Counted from the stretch's first letter, positions 1 to 9,229 are shown. The stretch: 64,000 nucleotides of DNA from Brumimicrobium sp. (GCA_023957385.1 JAMLGZ010000001.1:372001-436000); one strand, 5' to 3'. The notes: a model not told the origin generated them from the letters alone. Numbers and translations: made by a program.

Positions 1-1
1 A

Positions 2-259
2 TTAGACTTTAAAGTTGCGTATGTGTTGAATACGAAGAGATTTACTCACGAGATTAGTGTAGATTTAGTGAATATTCTCAATACTAAAAACATTTTAGCC
101 CTTTCTTATGCTCCAAACTTGATAGATCCAAGTAAAGAACCAATTGCCAATAAATACCAATTAGGTTTCTTACCGATTTTCTATTATCGTTTGGACTTTA
201 CATTCAGGAGTGCAAAAGCACGTAATGAAATGAAAACGACAGGAACACCTGATTTTTAG
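2..259 (+). CDS. TonB-dependent receptor, C-terminal end (partial)
   Basis: An open frame runs in from before the window and stops at 259. The 85 visible residues look like the last strands of an outer-membrane beta-barrel: alternating aromatic and polar residues, with a stretch (DLVNILNTKNIL) of the kind seen near the end of Bacteroidota TonB receptors ("...vDvqNlfNrkN..."). A GTG at 23 lies in the same frame, but the coding sequence clearly extends upstream of it. The very end does not finish in the usual aromatic residue; it ends GTPDF, so F is last. The substrate cannot be told from this fragment. Confidence 0.7.
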   Translation, partial: LDFKVAYVLNTKRFTHEISVDLVNILNTKNILALSYAPNLIDPSKEPIANKYQLGFLPIFYYRLDFTFRSAKARNEMKTTGTPDF

Positions 260-286
260 TAATAGATTTGATAGCAATCCTATGTA

Positions 287-1672
287 TTATGAATGTACTT
301 TTTCAAGTGTATTCAAATAGTGTTTCTTTGCAAACGCTTCAAATTTTTCAAAGAATGCTAGAATATCTTCACTAGAATTTTGTCCATTGATAGTTACTAA
401 ACGAATGAACTCTTGTCCTTGGTAACTACCATAACTCACCATTAATTGAGCTTCTTGGTATAATTTCTCACAAATTTCTTTTGCAGGAATATTTTTATAA
501 TTGAAACAAATGGAGATAGAATGATCAAAACTATATAACGTATAGTCAGCATGCTTACGGATATATTCTCTAGCAGTATCTGCTAATTCAAACTCATGGT
601 CAACAATTGTTTCCAACCCATTTGTTCCAACACTTTTCCAGAGTGTCCAAAATTTGAGTGCATCATTCCTTCTTCCACATTGAAGAGAGGTCTTTCCTGG
701 ATTGTATTCATCTTCCTCCGTTTGGAAAAGATAATCAGCTTCCACGGAAAATGAATTATATAAATGTTCTTTATTCTTTACCACATAAATAGAGCAGGTA
801 AGAGGAGTTCCAAACATTTTATGAGGATTGAAGCTAAAGGAATCAGCATTTTCTAATCCTTTTATAAGGTATTTATATTTCTTACTGAAAATAACAGCCC
901 CACAGTATGCACCATCAACATGTAACCAAATGCGATATTGTTTACAAATTTTACTGATAGCTTCGACTGGGTCAAAAGCACCTAAAACGGTGGTACCTGC
1001 TGTAGCATTTACCATGATTGGGTGGAAACCACTTTGCATATCTTTTTGGATGGCTTTTTCTAAATATGCTACGTCCATTTCTCCTTTTTTATTCGTAGGA
1101 ATAAGACGTACATTTTTTTTACCAATTCCAATAAAAGCTGCATTCTTAGGAATACTGAAATGTGATTCTACAGAAGTATATACAGTTAACTTGTCTTCTA
1201 TTCCGTTGAAACGGATGGAGGATCTAAAGGCATCACGGGCGGTAATCATAGACATGAGATTGGTCATCGAACCACCTGATGCATACGTGCCATCCGATCT
1301 TTCGTCCCATCCAATGATATTACACACTTCGCGTAAAGTAATCTTTTCTACCCCAACCTGTATTCCGGCTGCTTTATAGGTGTACATGCTATTGTTTAAT
1401 AGAACAGATAGCAATTCACCCAAAACTGCTTTTTCATTCCTACCTCCATATAATTGGTTGAAAAATGCATTACTAGAGGTTTTAGTACTGTGATTTATTA
1501 ATTCTTTTAATTTCTCATAGTATTCCTGTTCATCCATGGGATTGTAGTGAAGACTTAAATCTACTCGATCAAACATTTCTTTGGCTGGAATAAATTTAGC
1601 TACTGGACTGATTTTTTCATTTTCCAGTAGAAGTTGAGCTAATGACAGAAAATCCTTTAATGTTTTATCCAT
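287..1672 (-). CDS. PLP-dependent group II amino-acid decarboxylase (glutamate/cysteine-sulfinate decarboxylase-like)
   Basis: This 461-residue protein has the group II decarboxylase fold. The PLP lysine is K285 in the motif NPHKMFGTP. The aspartate that holds the pyridine nitrogen is in HVDGAYCG, and the segment QCGRRNDALKFWTLWK matches the equivalent segment of animal-type GAD and cysteine-sulfinate decarboxylase. It therefore probably removes the alpha-carboxyl group of an acidic or related amino acid in the cytoplasm; which one is not shown. Length is normal for the family. It is a single gene, convergent with the receptor end upstream, and no transporter partner is adjacent. L-2,4-diaminobutyrate or aromatic substrates are possible alternatives. 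Confidence 0.85.
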   Translation of the reverse strand: MDKTLKDFLSLAQLLLENEKISPVAKFIPAKEMFDRVDLSLHYNPMDEQEYYEKLKELINHSTKTSSNAFFNQLYGGRNEKAVLGELLSVLLNNSMYTYKAAGIQVGVEKITLREVCNIIGWDERSDGTYASGGSMTNLMSMITARDAFRSSIRFNGIEDKLTVYTSVESHFSIPKNAAFIGIGKKNVRLIPTNKKGEMDVAYLEKAIQKDMQSGFHPIMVNATAGTTVLGAFDPVEAISKICKQYRIWLHVDGAYCGAVIFSKKYKYLIKGLENADSFSFNPHKMFGTPLTCSIYVVKNKEHLYNSFSVEADYLFQTEEDEYNPGKTSLQCGRRNDALKFWTLWKSVGTNGLETIVDHEFELADTAREYIRKHADYTLYSFDHSISICFNYKNIPAKEICEKLYQEAQLMVSYGSYQGQEFIRLVTINGQNSSEDILAFFEKFEAFAKKHYLNTLEKVHS

Positions 1673-1909
1673 GATAATTATACCGAGATAAAGAGAATAA
1701 GTTTGTTAATTAACTAATAAACAACAAATTATACTTATTCAAATTTTTTATCACAACAATGATTTTTAAAAATGCATGGCAAATTTACACAAAACTATTT
1801 GTTGTAGCTAATCTAGGACTATTAAATTTAGTGATAATAGTCTGTATATTATGCTTTATTAAAAATATAAATAAAATCTGAGTTCATTCAACTCAGGTTT
1901 TAGCTTTGA

Positions 1910-2101
1910 TTATGCTAATTTCACATTCACAGCATTTGGTCCTTTTCTGCCTTCTTCAACATCAAAAACCACTTTATCGTTTTCTTTAATTTCTTCTTTT
2001 AATCCATTTGCATGAACAAATACATCTTTTGAACCGTCATCTGGTATTATGAATCCAAAACCTTTTGATTCATTAAAGAATTTTACTGTACCTTCTTTCA
2101 T
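1910..2101 (-). CDS. cold-shock domain protein (CspA family)
   Basis: At 63 residues this is a complete single cold-shock domain. RNP1 (KGFGFI) and RNP2 (VFVH) are both present. Such proteins bind single-stranded RNA or DNA and melt RNA structure in the cytoplasm. The gene is the last of a - strand series: it follows the larger cold-shock-domain gene by 28 bp, which in turn follows a truncated DEAD-box helicase by 27 bp, so all three were probably cotranscribed. Confidence 0.95.
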   Translation of the reverse strand: MKEGTVKFFNESKGFGFIIPDDGSKDVFVHANGLKEEIKENDKVVFDVEEGRKGPNAVNVKLA

Positions 2102-2129
2102 TATTTGTATATTATATGTGTTGCTAAAT

Positions 2130-2570
2130 TTACTTTACTTTTTTTACATTAATTGCAGCATACCCTTTGGGAGTTCTCTCTTTCTCGTATGTTACTTTAT
2201 TATTTTCGCTTATGGGCTCTGTTAGGTTATTACTATGTACAAAGACTATTGCATCACTTCCATCTTCTTTAATAAATCCATACGATTTATCAGCAAAGAA
2301 AGAAACAACCGTTCCCACAAATTCACTAGGCTTATCATGCGTAATAGGAGCTGCTCCTAACTGAATATCTTCTACATTTATTTCACTTCTTTTTTGTAGT
2401 TCGGGTGGTGTATCGGTTATGTTGCCAAATTCATCCAAATAGGCTATCATATCATCTAAGCCTTTTCCCTTATCGTTATTCATCTTACGTTCTTCTCTAC
2501 GCTCTTGTTTGTCTTTTTTCTTTTTGTCTCTTTTTTGCTGTAAGGACTTCTTGTTATAACTATCTGCCAT
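2130..2570 (-). CDS. cold-shock domain protein with lysine-rich N-terminal extension
   Basis: This 146-residue protein begins with a very basic, probably disordered segment (residues 1-35, [12 protein letters not shown]) and ends with a cold-shock domain (residues about 80-146) carrying SYGFI and VFVHSN in place of the canonical RNP1 and RNP2. The middle carries a short acidic linker with the sequence [12 protein letters not shown]. This architecture is common in Bacteroidota, where it usually sits beside DEAD-box RNA helicases. It is likely an RNA-binding protein acting with the CspA-type protein encoded downstream. Confidence 0.9.
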   Translation of the reverse strand: MADSYNKKSLQQKRDKKKKDKQERREERKMNNDKGKGLDDMIAYLDEFGNITDTPPELQKRSEINVEDIQLGAAPITHDKPSEFVGTVVSFFADKSYGFIKEDGSDAIVFVHSNNLTEPISENNKVTYEKERTPKGYAAINVKKVK

Positions 2571-2597
2571 TTACTTAAATCTATTTTTATTGTGTTA

Positions 2598-2771
2598 TTA
2601 CTGTATTTTGCTGTTTATCTTTCCGGTACCCGTTTGTGCACATCCTAATAAATCTCGATTTTTAAGTATTTGTGGTATTGCTTTCTGTTGAATCTCTGTT
2701 GGCTCCATGTAACTAACATCTGTTAATGCTTTTTGGATAGGTTCAATTAAATTTAATTCTTTAAAATTCAT
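2598..2771 (-). pseudogene. DEAD-box RNA helicase, N-terminal 57 residues only
   Basis: This small frame encodes the Q motif region (MEPTEIQQKAIPQIL) and motif I (AQTGTGK), then runs into six unrelated residues and a stop. Motifs Ia to VI, including DEAD itself, are missing, and the next gene starts 27 bp downstream. A full helicase is over 370 residues, so this is a deletion remnant. The ATG at 2771 and the reading frame are intact. The position, heading a cold-shock operon, is the usual place for a cold-inducible helicase in this phylum. The peptide is unlikely to be active, since ATP hydrolysis needs the missing motifs. Confidence 0.85.
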
Positions 2772-3094
2772 ACTTTGTTTTTACTAATGAGGAGTGCTTT
2801 TTAAATTTTATGGTGTTTACTTGAACAATCTTTTATAAAAATGAGAAGGTCAAGTAAAAAAGATATTATCATCACATTTTTGTGATAGTTAAAAGCATAT
2901 TCTTCATTAAATTTTAATTCTATTCTTTTAATATTGTTTTACTTTTTAATCAAACTAATGATATTACTACCAAAAGAATTGACTTTTGTTTGGCAACTGA
3001 AAAAGCAAAAACTGAGTGAGAAAAATTAAATCTTAAACAATATCAAGGAATGCAGAGGCAGAAGCCTATCATAATAAATGATGGTGCAAAGATA
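2772..3094 (-). promoter_or_regulatory. promoter and ~310-nt leader of the cold-shock operon
   Basis: On the - strand a TATCTTTG box (3087-3094), the Bacteroidota -7 element, precedes the truncated helicase by about 310 nt with no gene between. No good -33 TTTG was found. The leader contains an ATCACA-TTTT-TGTGAT inverted repeat at 2871-2886. Long structured leaders are typical of cold-shock mRNAs such as cspA and csdA of Escherichia coli, so a temperature-responsive 5' UTR is plausible; this is inference. Nothing else was seen up to 3162. Confidence 0.5.
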
Positions 3095-3162
3095 CGATAA
3101 TTAATTGAGTATCGCTAGTTATCGGTAGAAAATGGAGTTTATGTTGTATATTACCCAATGAA

Positions 3163-3600
3163 TTAAGGGTTATAAATTCTAACTAAGTCTCCGCCGTTGT
3201 ATTCCGTTAGGTATGAGCGTAGCCCCCATTTTGAATTTCCACTTATAACTGAGCCGTCATATAACGAGAATTTAGCATTGGAACATGGATCGTTCAGGAT
3301 GAGAAAATTCTCCGAATCTACCTCAAGTCCATCCTTACAATTTTCACTTCCTTCTGCTGGAGAATGTCGGTCAAAGGCAATAAAATTTTGTATGCTTTGT
3401 CTATACACTACAATACCTTTAGAACCTGCTCCGCTCACATACGCCCAACCGCCTACACCTTGTAAATTATTGTATGATGGTAATGTTAAATTAATAGTAA
3501 CGTCAAAAGAATAATATGGCACAGGATGGTGTTTATTCTTATTGCAGGATAAAAATACAGCTAAGAATAATAAGAAGACAAATATTTTACGTATGTTCAT
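3163..3600 (-). CDS. lipoprotein with a degenerate Rieske-like domain
   Basis: The start at 3600 gives a lipoprotein signal (MNIRKIFVFLLFLAVFLSC); a longer in-frame start at 3750 would bury this signal and was rejected. The mature part follows the pattern of Bacteroidota Rieske-type lipoproteins: IVVYR, AFDR, a CxxGLEV segment, a cysteine near FSLYDGS and a closing LVRIYN. The second ligand pair, usually CPCCGSRF-like, is reduced to DPCSNAKF, so a normal 2Fe-2S cluster is doubtful. Length is 145 residues. It is probably anchored in a membrane facing the periplasm. The gene is divergent from the small basic lipoprotein gene 25 bp away. Confidence 0.65.
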   Translation of the reverse strand: MNIRKIFVFLLFLAVFLSCNKNKHHPVPYYSFDVTINLTLPSYNNLQGVGGWAYVSGAGSKGIVVYRQSIQNFIAFDRHSPAEGSENCKDGLEVDSENFLILNDPCSNAKFSLYDGSVISGNSKWGLRSYLTEYNGGDLVRIYNP

Positions 3601-3625
3601 AGCCTCGAACTTAGAGAACAAATTT

Positions 3626-3916
3626 ATGACTAAAAGAACGATATTTATATTAACTTTCGTATTATTTAACATTATTTCTTTAGGTTCATCATGTGCAAGT
3701 TCGGGTCCAGCAAAGACGCCTACTACTGTTGATGAAGCCGAACGCAACATTGCGCGTGATAGAAGAGATAGATTGAAGGCAGCCGAAAAACAACAAAAAG
3801 CGGCTCGTAAAGCATTCTGGAAGCTCCAATCTAAGGAAGCTAAAAAACGTGTTAAACAGACACAGAAAAGAGAAAAGAAAAAGATTCGAAAAGAAAGAGG
3901 GTATAATGCTATTTAA
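3626..3916 (+). CDS. small lipoprotein with basic helical tail
   Basis: The ATG at 3626 begins a type II signal peptide with the cysteine in GSSCASSG. The mature ~70 residues are highly charged and lack helix breakers (AEKQQKAARKAFWK, KRVKQTQKREKKK), which suggests one long amphipathic or coiled-coil helix. A start 28 codons upstream is open but would hide the signal peptide. No function is known to me; similar small lipoproteins are frequent in Flavobacteriales. The end overlaps the convergent glycosyltransferase gene by 4 bp. Confidence 0.7.
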   Translation: MTKRTIFILTFVLFNIISLGSSCASSGPAKTPTTVDEAERNIARDRRDRLKAAEKQQKAARKAFWKLQSKEAKKRVKQTQKREKKKIRKERGYNAI

Positions 3917-4902
3917 AATACCTTTTTTAAGAATTCTTTTTCCGTCAACATCTCCCAATTTGCATGAGATGCATTATTTTTTGCCAAATAGAGCTGTTCT
4001 TTTTGTCCGGGTGTAGGTATAAGAATGGCTGAATGTTTCGTATTTTCTAAATCCATGAGCGTTGAATAACCACATCTACTGATAATAATTTCACTGTCGT
4101 GAAGAAGTTGCTCAAATTCAGAAGATGTGGGATTGGAAAAGTATGTTATTTGTGCAGGATATTCTAATTCTGCAAGTAATTCTTGGGAAGCAATAAGCGC
4201 AGATAGGTGTGCTACATCATTGAATTTAGCTAAAATTAATTCAATAAATTGCTTACTGTACGGTATGGGACCACTTACAATAATAAGGTATTTATATTTC
4301 TTTGTTGAAGAGGGAATTATTTCTTTAAAACGAGAACAATTTCCAATGAAACTCACATTTTTAGTTAATCCTTTACTTAGGTTTCCTGATAGTCTTCTGT
4401 CTGGAGTATCTGGCACCCATATTTCATCAAAGGCTTTTAATAACCGCCTATTCCAACACTTTGCTATCCAATTCCAAGAGGGAACGGGAAGATTTAATTG
4501 ATGAGAAATAATAATACTTCTTACTTGTGTGTGCCGAAAACCAAAACGTTGATCGGAGATAATTAAATCAGGATGAAACTTATCTATAAGCTGTTCTACT
4601 TCGTTTTTTTCTTTTAAAAAACGATTATAAAGCGGTTTAAAACGTTTTAATATATCAATTATCCAAGTTCCATTGCCCCGAAAATGGAAGGGATATCCCT
4701 GAAATGGAATATACCATAGTTCTGGAAAATAATTCCGATAGAATAGTTCTTGTTCATTATCGCAGCATATAAATACTTCATTATTATTCTCTAGTAGAGT
4801 AGTAATGATAGGTATAGTTCGGCTAACATGTCCCAAACCCCAATTGAGTGGACTCAATAAAATCCGCTTATTTTGAATGGAATTTACGACAGAATGGATC
4901 AC
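3913..4902 (-). CDS. glycosyltransferase (MurG/GT-B-like)
   Basis: This 329-residue protein opens with RILLSPLNWGLGHVSRTIPII, the glycine-rich GxGH entry of GT-B enzymes such as MurG and other UDP-GlcNAc transferases. Near the C-terminus SRCGYSTLMDL matches the nucleotide-sugar binding segment (xxGxxT). It is likely a cytoplasmic or peripheral membrane enzyme that transfers a sugar from an NDP-sugar; donor and acceptor are not evident. The start codon at 4902 leaves a short unconserved lead (MIHSVVNSIQNK). Its start is 45 bp from that of divergent trmB. Confidence 0.8.
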   Translation of the reverse strand: MIHSVVNSIQNKRILLSPLNWGLGHVSRTIPIITTLLENNNEVFICCDNEQELFYRNYFPELWYIPFQGYPFHFRGNGTWIIDILKRFKPLYNRFLKEKNEVEQLIDKFHPDLIISDQRFGFRHTQVRSIIISHQLNLPVPSWNWIAKCWNRRLLKAFDEIWVPDTPDRRLSGNLSKGLTKNVSFIGNCSRFKEIIPSSTKKYKYLIIVSGPIPYSKQFIELILAKFNDVAHLSALIASQELLAELEYPAQITYFSNPTSSEFEQLLHDSEIIISRCGYSTLMDLENTKHSAILIPTPGQKEQLYLAKNNASHANWEMLTEKEFLKKVF

Positions 4903-4947
4903 AGCTTATGGAAGATTTCTATTTTTGTAGCACCAAGGTAATAAAAG

Positions 4948-5625
4948 ATGGGAAAAAACAAGCTGTTTAAGTTTGCAGAGATAAAAAAAATGAGTCATGT
5001 CTTCGAACCGACAATGGAGGATATACGTGATGGAATGACTGAATGGAAAGGAAAATGGTGTGAAAGAATATTCCAAAATGAACATCCTATCACGTTGGAA
5101 TTAGGATGTGGAAAGGGTGAATATACAGTTGGAATGGCTCGTAAATATCCAAATAGAAATTTTATTGGAGTTGACATCAAAGGGAATAGAATCTTTGTGG
5201 GGGCTAAACAAGCGTTGGATGAAGGATTGGAAAATGTTTTCTTTATTCGGACTAAGATTGATATGATAACGCATTTTTTCGATAAAGATGAGGTGGATGA
5301 AATATGGCTTACCTTTTCTGATCCTCAGCCCAATAAGCCTAATAAACGGCTAACCTCTAGGAGTTTTATAGAAAGATACCTTCAATTCTTAAAACCAAAT
5401 GGCATTATTCATCTCAAAACAGATAGTGATTTACTATTTGAATCGACGCAAAAGGAAATAGGAGAATATAAGTATAATGTACTTTTTTCATCAGATGATA
5501 TTTACAGAGATATTACTCAACTAAGCCCGGATGAACAAGAGATACTTTCCTTCAAAACCCATTATGAAAAACTTTTTGTAAGTAGGGGATCCGTTATTAA
5601 ATATTGTAAATTTCGTGTTGGATAG
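4948..5625 (+). CDS. trmB: tRNA (guanine-N7-)-methyltransferase TrmB
   Basis: This enzyme forms 7-methylguanosine at position 46 of tRNA, using S-adenosylmethionine. The SAM-binding motif is LELGCGKGEYT, followed by NFIGVDIKGNR. The family signature TFSDPQPNKPNKRLTSRSF lies in the middle, and the catalytic HLKTDSDLLFE segment follows. Length (225 residues) is normal for the Bacteroidota form. A TATTTTTG box at 4920-4927 fits a promoter with a short leader. The neighbouring glycosyltransferase is divergent. Confidence 0.95.
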   Translation: MGKNKLFKFAEIKKMSHVFEPTMEDIRDGMTEWKGKWCERIFQNEHPITLELGCGKGEYTVGMARKYPNRNFIGVDIKGNRIFVGAKQALDEGLENVFFIRTKIDMITHFFDKDEVDEIWLTFSDPQPNKPNKRLTSRSFIERYLQFLKPNGIIHLKTDSDLLFESTQKEIGEYKYNVLFSSDDIYRDITQLSPDEQEILSFKTHYEKLFVSRGSVIKYCKFRVG

Positions 5626-5689
5626 AACAACAATCCCATTGTTTCTCGTACTAATTTCTACTAATAAGAAGTGATAGACACCAATTACT

Positions 5690-6505
5690 TTAGAAGTGAT
5701 TGTTTATTTCATAATATCCCGTGTTATTTTGCATCAAGGTTTCCCAAATATTATCTGTTTTCAGTTCATGAGCTGCTTTTTTTAATAAATTAAGTGAAGC
5801 CATCATGGGTTTTGATCCTGTACTGATACGGTTAATATGAAGCGTTTTGAGTCCTGCAATATCCAAACTTCGTTCTGCCAAAATATTCAGCGGGAGTTCA
5901 ATTTGCTCTTTGAGTTGTTGTGCTGTATGCATATCTTCTACAAAAGGCACAAAAATACAGTCGGCACCTGCTTCTTGGTATGCTTTAGCACGTGCTACAC
6001 TTGCTTGGATTTTAGTTTGTAAATCTCCTTCGGTATATTCTAGAGTATCTATACGGGCATTAATGAATAACTGCATACCTTTATCTTTTGCGAGAGATTT
6101 AATCAAACTAATCTTATCTTGTTGCTCTTTGATATTATCTAGTGTTTTTGTGCGTGTGTGACTATCTTCTATATTGATTCCTGTGACGCCAATATCCATC
6201 AATGAAGCAAAAAATTGTGCAAATTCTTTACTTGTTCCACTATAATATCCTCCTTCGATATCGGCAGATAATGGAATATCAATCGATTTAACCATTCGTT
6301 CTAAAACACGTAGCATCAGATCGGCTGGGATATGTTCACCATCTTTATATCCACACGACCATGCAATGCCAGAGCTAGTTGTACCAACTGCTGTAAAATC
6401 TTCTTTTTCAAATATTTTAGCCGAAGTACAATCCCATGCATTGGGAAGAATAAAAGTGTTTCCTTGGTGGTGTAGATTATGAAAATGATCGTAATAACTA
6501 GTCAT
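5690..6505 (-). CDS. isocitrate lyase / PEP mutase family protein
   Basis: At 271 residues this is a single alpha/beta barrel of the ICL/PEPM superfamily. Visible motifs are NAWDCTSAKIFE with TTSSGIAWSCGYKDG, the metal-site segment PLSADIEGGY, GINIEDS, and INARIDTL. The family includes carboxyvinyl-carboxyphosphonate mutase, 2,3-dimethylmalate lyase, oxaloacetase and uncharacterised C-C lyases; the catalytic-loop motif of true isocitrate lyase (KKCGH) is absent. The substrate is unknown. It is likely cytoplasmic and Mg-dependent. A single gene, with the receptor gene upstream separated by about 90 bp. Confidence 0.85.
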   Translation of the reverse strand: MTSYYDHFHNLHHQGNTFILPNAWDCTSAKIFEKEDFTAVGTTSSGIAWSCGYKDGEHIPADLMLRVLERMVKSIDIPLSADIEGGYYSGTSKEFAQFFASLMDIGVTGINIEDSHTRTKTLDNIKEQQDKISLIKSLAKDKGMQLFINARIDTLEYTEGDLQTKIQASVARAKAYQEAGADCIFVPFVEDMHTAQQLKEQIELPLNILAERSLDIAGLKTLHINRISTGSKPMMASLNLLKKAAHELKTDNIWETLMQNNTGYYEINNHF

Positions 6506-6593
6506 AAATATTTTTTTGATGTTTTAAAATTCCGTTTTCTCTTGGTTTCAAACCAGGTGTTTCGAGAGAAACGAGCAAAATACTTGTTTAGAT

Positions 6594-9062
6594 TTATAAT
6601 TTTATCACCAGCCTAGCTAAGAAATGAATACCTGCCTGTGGATAATAGAAATTCTCTTGTATTCTATCATCACCTACTAGATAAGAGAAAGTGTAGCCAT
6701 TATTTTGATAGAATTGGTTCAATAAATTATTGATTCTTCCCCCAACAGTAATTTCTTTAATTTTCCATACAGAGAAAGAATAAGAAATATCCAAATGAGT
6801 AATAAAATAAGCATCTATTTTACGTGTGTTATTTGAAGTATTATCTAAAAATTGTTTCCCTACGTATTGATTCATTAAGGTAAATACCAACCCTTTAATA
6901 GGTTCATATCCTATATTTAATCCAGCTATAACATTCGGTGAAAAAGCAATATCTGTTGTGCCATACATCACTTTTGTTTGAGGAAGCGGATTCCAAGAGG
7001 CATCATAACTGTCTATGTATTCTATAAAGTTTAGAATTTTATTTTGACTCAATCCAAGATTAGCGGATACACTTAATTTATTAAAGAAAGTATATCCTCC
7101 TTCCAACTCAAAACCTAATCGGTAGCTATCTTTTACGTTGGTTCGAGTATATCCTCCCACATCGTTAATTTCTCCCGTAAGTATGAGTTGATTCTTATAT
7201 CTCATGTAATAAATATTGGTGTTTAAATAGGCTTTTTTATACGTTAAATGATATCCGACTTCTAAGTCATGAAGTGTTTCTGCTTTTGGATAATTCTGAG
7301 GGGTAGATTCTTTGAAGTCGTCTCGTACAGGTTCTCTATTTGCAATAGCATACGAAGCATAAATAGCGTGATTATTATTGATTTGGTAGTATAATCCAGC
7401 TTTGGGATTTAGGAAATGGTATGAAACACGTTGTTGCATATCTATAATATTCCCTCCATAATCGTCAATTCCCATAAAAGAATAATCGATGGTTCTGTAT
7501 TGTATGTCTGTAAAAATGTTAACCTTTTTTATGGTATAATTTACCTTTACAAATAGGTTTCCATCGTATTTTGTAGAATGATTTTTATAATACAAATGAT
7601 CTTTCTGTGCAACAGGCATATATTGTCCCCAAACTACCGTTCCAATATGATCTCCATCGTATCTGTTGAAGGCGCCACCTATTAAAAAATCTAGACCTTT
7701 TTCATTTTTGTAATTTACACTAAAAACACCTCCACCAAAATGATTATCCAAGCCTTTTCTACGAATCAGATTCATTTTTTTTATCGTATCAGTTCCCATA
7801 ATAACAGGATCCATATTATATGTAGCTAATTTGTCATTTCTTCGGTAGTTTTCATAGTATCCTTTACCTCGGGTATAGTGAAGCGCCAATTTTAAGTCCC
7901 AATTTTTATTAAATTGATAGCCATAATGTACTTGGTAATGTGTCTGCTGATAATTGTCCGTTTCGTTATCATAAGTGTATGCATTATACGTTCTTCCTGA
8001 ATGAAGCAGATTTTGTGTTTCCGCATCATCTAAGCCATTACGAGCAGCATAATCCAACATGCCTTGTTGGTCATTTTTGATACGACTTTCAGGTGTGCCA
8101 TACCAAGCCTGATAGGTTTTTTCTTTTCCTCCAAAGACAATTAGTTTGAGAGTAGATTTATTGCCTAAATAAGTTCCCGATAAGTAGAAAGACTGTAAAT
8201 TGGAATTGGCTCTGTCTATGTAACCATCTGAAACGATGCGAGAAAGTCGTGCATCCACAGAAAATTTATCCTGTATTAAACCTGTTCCCACTTTGACAGC
8301 ATTTCGGAGTGTATTAAACGAACCTCCTGAATTATCGATTATTGCATAAGGATCTCGTTCTATTTTTTGTGTGGAGATGTTAATACTTGCTCCAAATGCT
8401 CCTGCTCCGTTTGTGGAGGTACCAACGCCTCTTTGCACTTGCATACTTTCCACTGAGGAAGACATATCGGGCATGTTAACCCAAAACACAGTTTGTGATT
8501 CTGCATCATTGATAGGAATTCCATCAATTGTGATATTGGTTCGGGTAGGATCTACACCACGAATGCGAAAGCCTGTGTATCCAATGCCTGCTCCTGCATC
8601 AGAAGTAACAATAGTTGAAGGAACGGAGGATAATAGAAAGGGAATATCTTGTCCGTAGTTCTGCTTTTCGATTGCTTCTTTATCAAGATTTGAGTAGGTT
8701 GTTGGTGAATTTTTAGCTGCACGAATGGCTTTTACTTCAATTCCTTCTAAGAGTGAATAAGTAGGAACTAATGAAAAATCTATCACCATATCTTGACTTA
8801 GGTCTATGCTTTGTTTATTGCCTTCAAACCCTAAAAAGTTTGCTTCTAATTCGTATTTCCCAGTTTTGATTGCTTGAAGGACGTATTTACCTTCTTCATT
8901 GGTAAGAGTTCCTTTATTTTCACCTCGAATTTTAACGGTAACACCCTCGAGAAGTTCACCTTCTTGACTGCGAACTGTTCCAGAAATTTGAAATTGTGAA
9001 AATAAATTCAGAGGCAGTAACAAAGCCACTGCGCAGGCTCTAATAACATTCCTTGTTTTCAT
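6594..9062 (-). CDS. TonB-dependent outer-membrane receptor, TPP-riboswitch controlled (probable thiamine uptake)
   Basis: The start at 9062 (MKTRNVIRACAVALLL) gives a clean signal peptide; a start 4 codons upstream is also open. After the signal come a carboxypeptidase-regulatory-like domain (about residues 25-100), a plug domain (about 115-230, with TRTNITIDGIPINDAESQ and GVGTSTNGAGAFGASINI), then a 22-strand-type barrel ending in LARLVIKL. A TPP riboswitch lies in its leader, so the cargo is probably thiamine or a thiamine phosphate taken up across the outer membrane. No PnuT or thiamine kinase is adjacent; the upstream neighbour is a structured repeat. Confidence 0.9.
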   Translation of the reverse strand: MKTRNVIRACAVALLLPLNLFSQFQISGTVRSQEGELLEGVTVKIRGENKGTLTNEEGKYVLQAIKTGKYELEANFLGFEGNKQSIDLSQDMVIDFSLVPTYSLLEGIEVKAIRAAKNSPTTYSNLDKEAIEKQNYGQDIPFLLSSVPSTIVTSDAGAGIGYTGFRIRGVDPTRTNITIDGIPINDAESQTVFWVNMPDMSSSVESMQVQRGVGTSTNGAGAFGASINISTQKIERDPYAIIDNSGGSFNTLRNAVKVGTGLIQDKFSVDARLSRIVSDGYIDRANSNLQSFYLSGTYLGNKSTLKLIVFGGKEKTYQAWYGTPESRIKNDQQGMLDYAARNGLDDAETQNLLHSGRTYNAYTYDNETDNYQQTHYQVHYGYQFNKNWDLKLALHYTRGKGYYENYRRNDKLATYNMDPVIMGTDTIKKMNLIRRKGLDNHFGGGVFSVNYKNEKGLDFLIGGAFNRYDGDHIGTVVWGQYMPVAQKDHLYYKNHSTKYDGNLFVKVNYTIKKVNIFTDIQYRTIDYSFMGIDDYGGNIIDMQQRVSYHFLNPKAGLYYQINNNHAIYASYAIANREPVRDDFKESTPQNYPKAETLHDLEVGYHLTYKKAYLNTNIYYMRYKNQLILTGEINDVGGYTRTNVKDSYRLGFELEGGYTFFNKLSVSANLGLSQNKILNFIEYIDSYDASWNPLPQTKVMYGTTDIAFSPNVIAGLNIGYEPIKGLVFTLMNQYVGKQFLDNTSNNTRKIDAYFITHLDISYSFSVWKIKEITVGGRINNLLNQFYQNNGYTFSYLVGDDRIQENFYYPQAGIHFLARLVIKL

Positions 9063-9141
9063 GTTTGTAAACATTTAACAAGAATCAGGGGCTAATTCTT
9101 GGATTTATAAATAAATTTTGAATTAACACTATATTCTATCG

Positions 9142-9222
9142 TCATCTTCCCGCCGCAGGTACTAACCTGATCCGGTTCAATGGGTATAATCTCAGTCTCG
9201 CTTGCACGAGACACCCCTTAGA
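9142..9222 (-). promoter_or_regulatory. TPP riboswitch (THI box)
   Basis: Read on the - strand the element has, in order, AAGGGGTG, a variable stem (CTCGTGCAAGCGAG), CTGAGATTATACCC, then GAACCGGATCAGG and TTAGTACCTGCG-CGGGAAG. These are the conserved parts of the thiamine pyrophosphate aptamer: the CUGAGA core and the GAACC..GAUC..GGUUAGUACC..GCG arm. The TonB receptor start is 80 nt downstream with no clear intrinsic terminator, so control of translation initiation is more likely than of termination. Confidence 0.95.
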
Positions 9223-9229
9223 GACGCAG

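Noticed and set aside
828..1379. A 183-codon + strand frame opposite the decarboxylase gene
   Set aside because: It lies wholly antisense to a well-supported gene and its translation has no domain pattern.
2871..2886. ATCACA-TTTT-TGTGAT as a CRP/FNR operator
   Set aside because: The half-sites are in the opposite order to TGTGA-N6-TCACA and the spacer is wrong. It is kept only as an inverted repeat in the leader.
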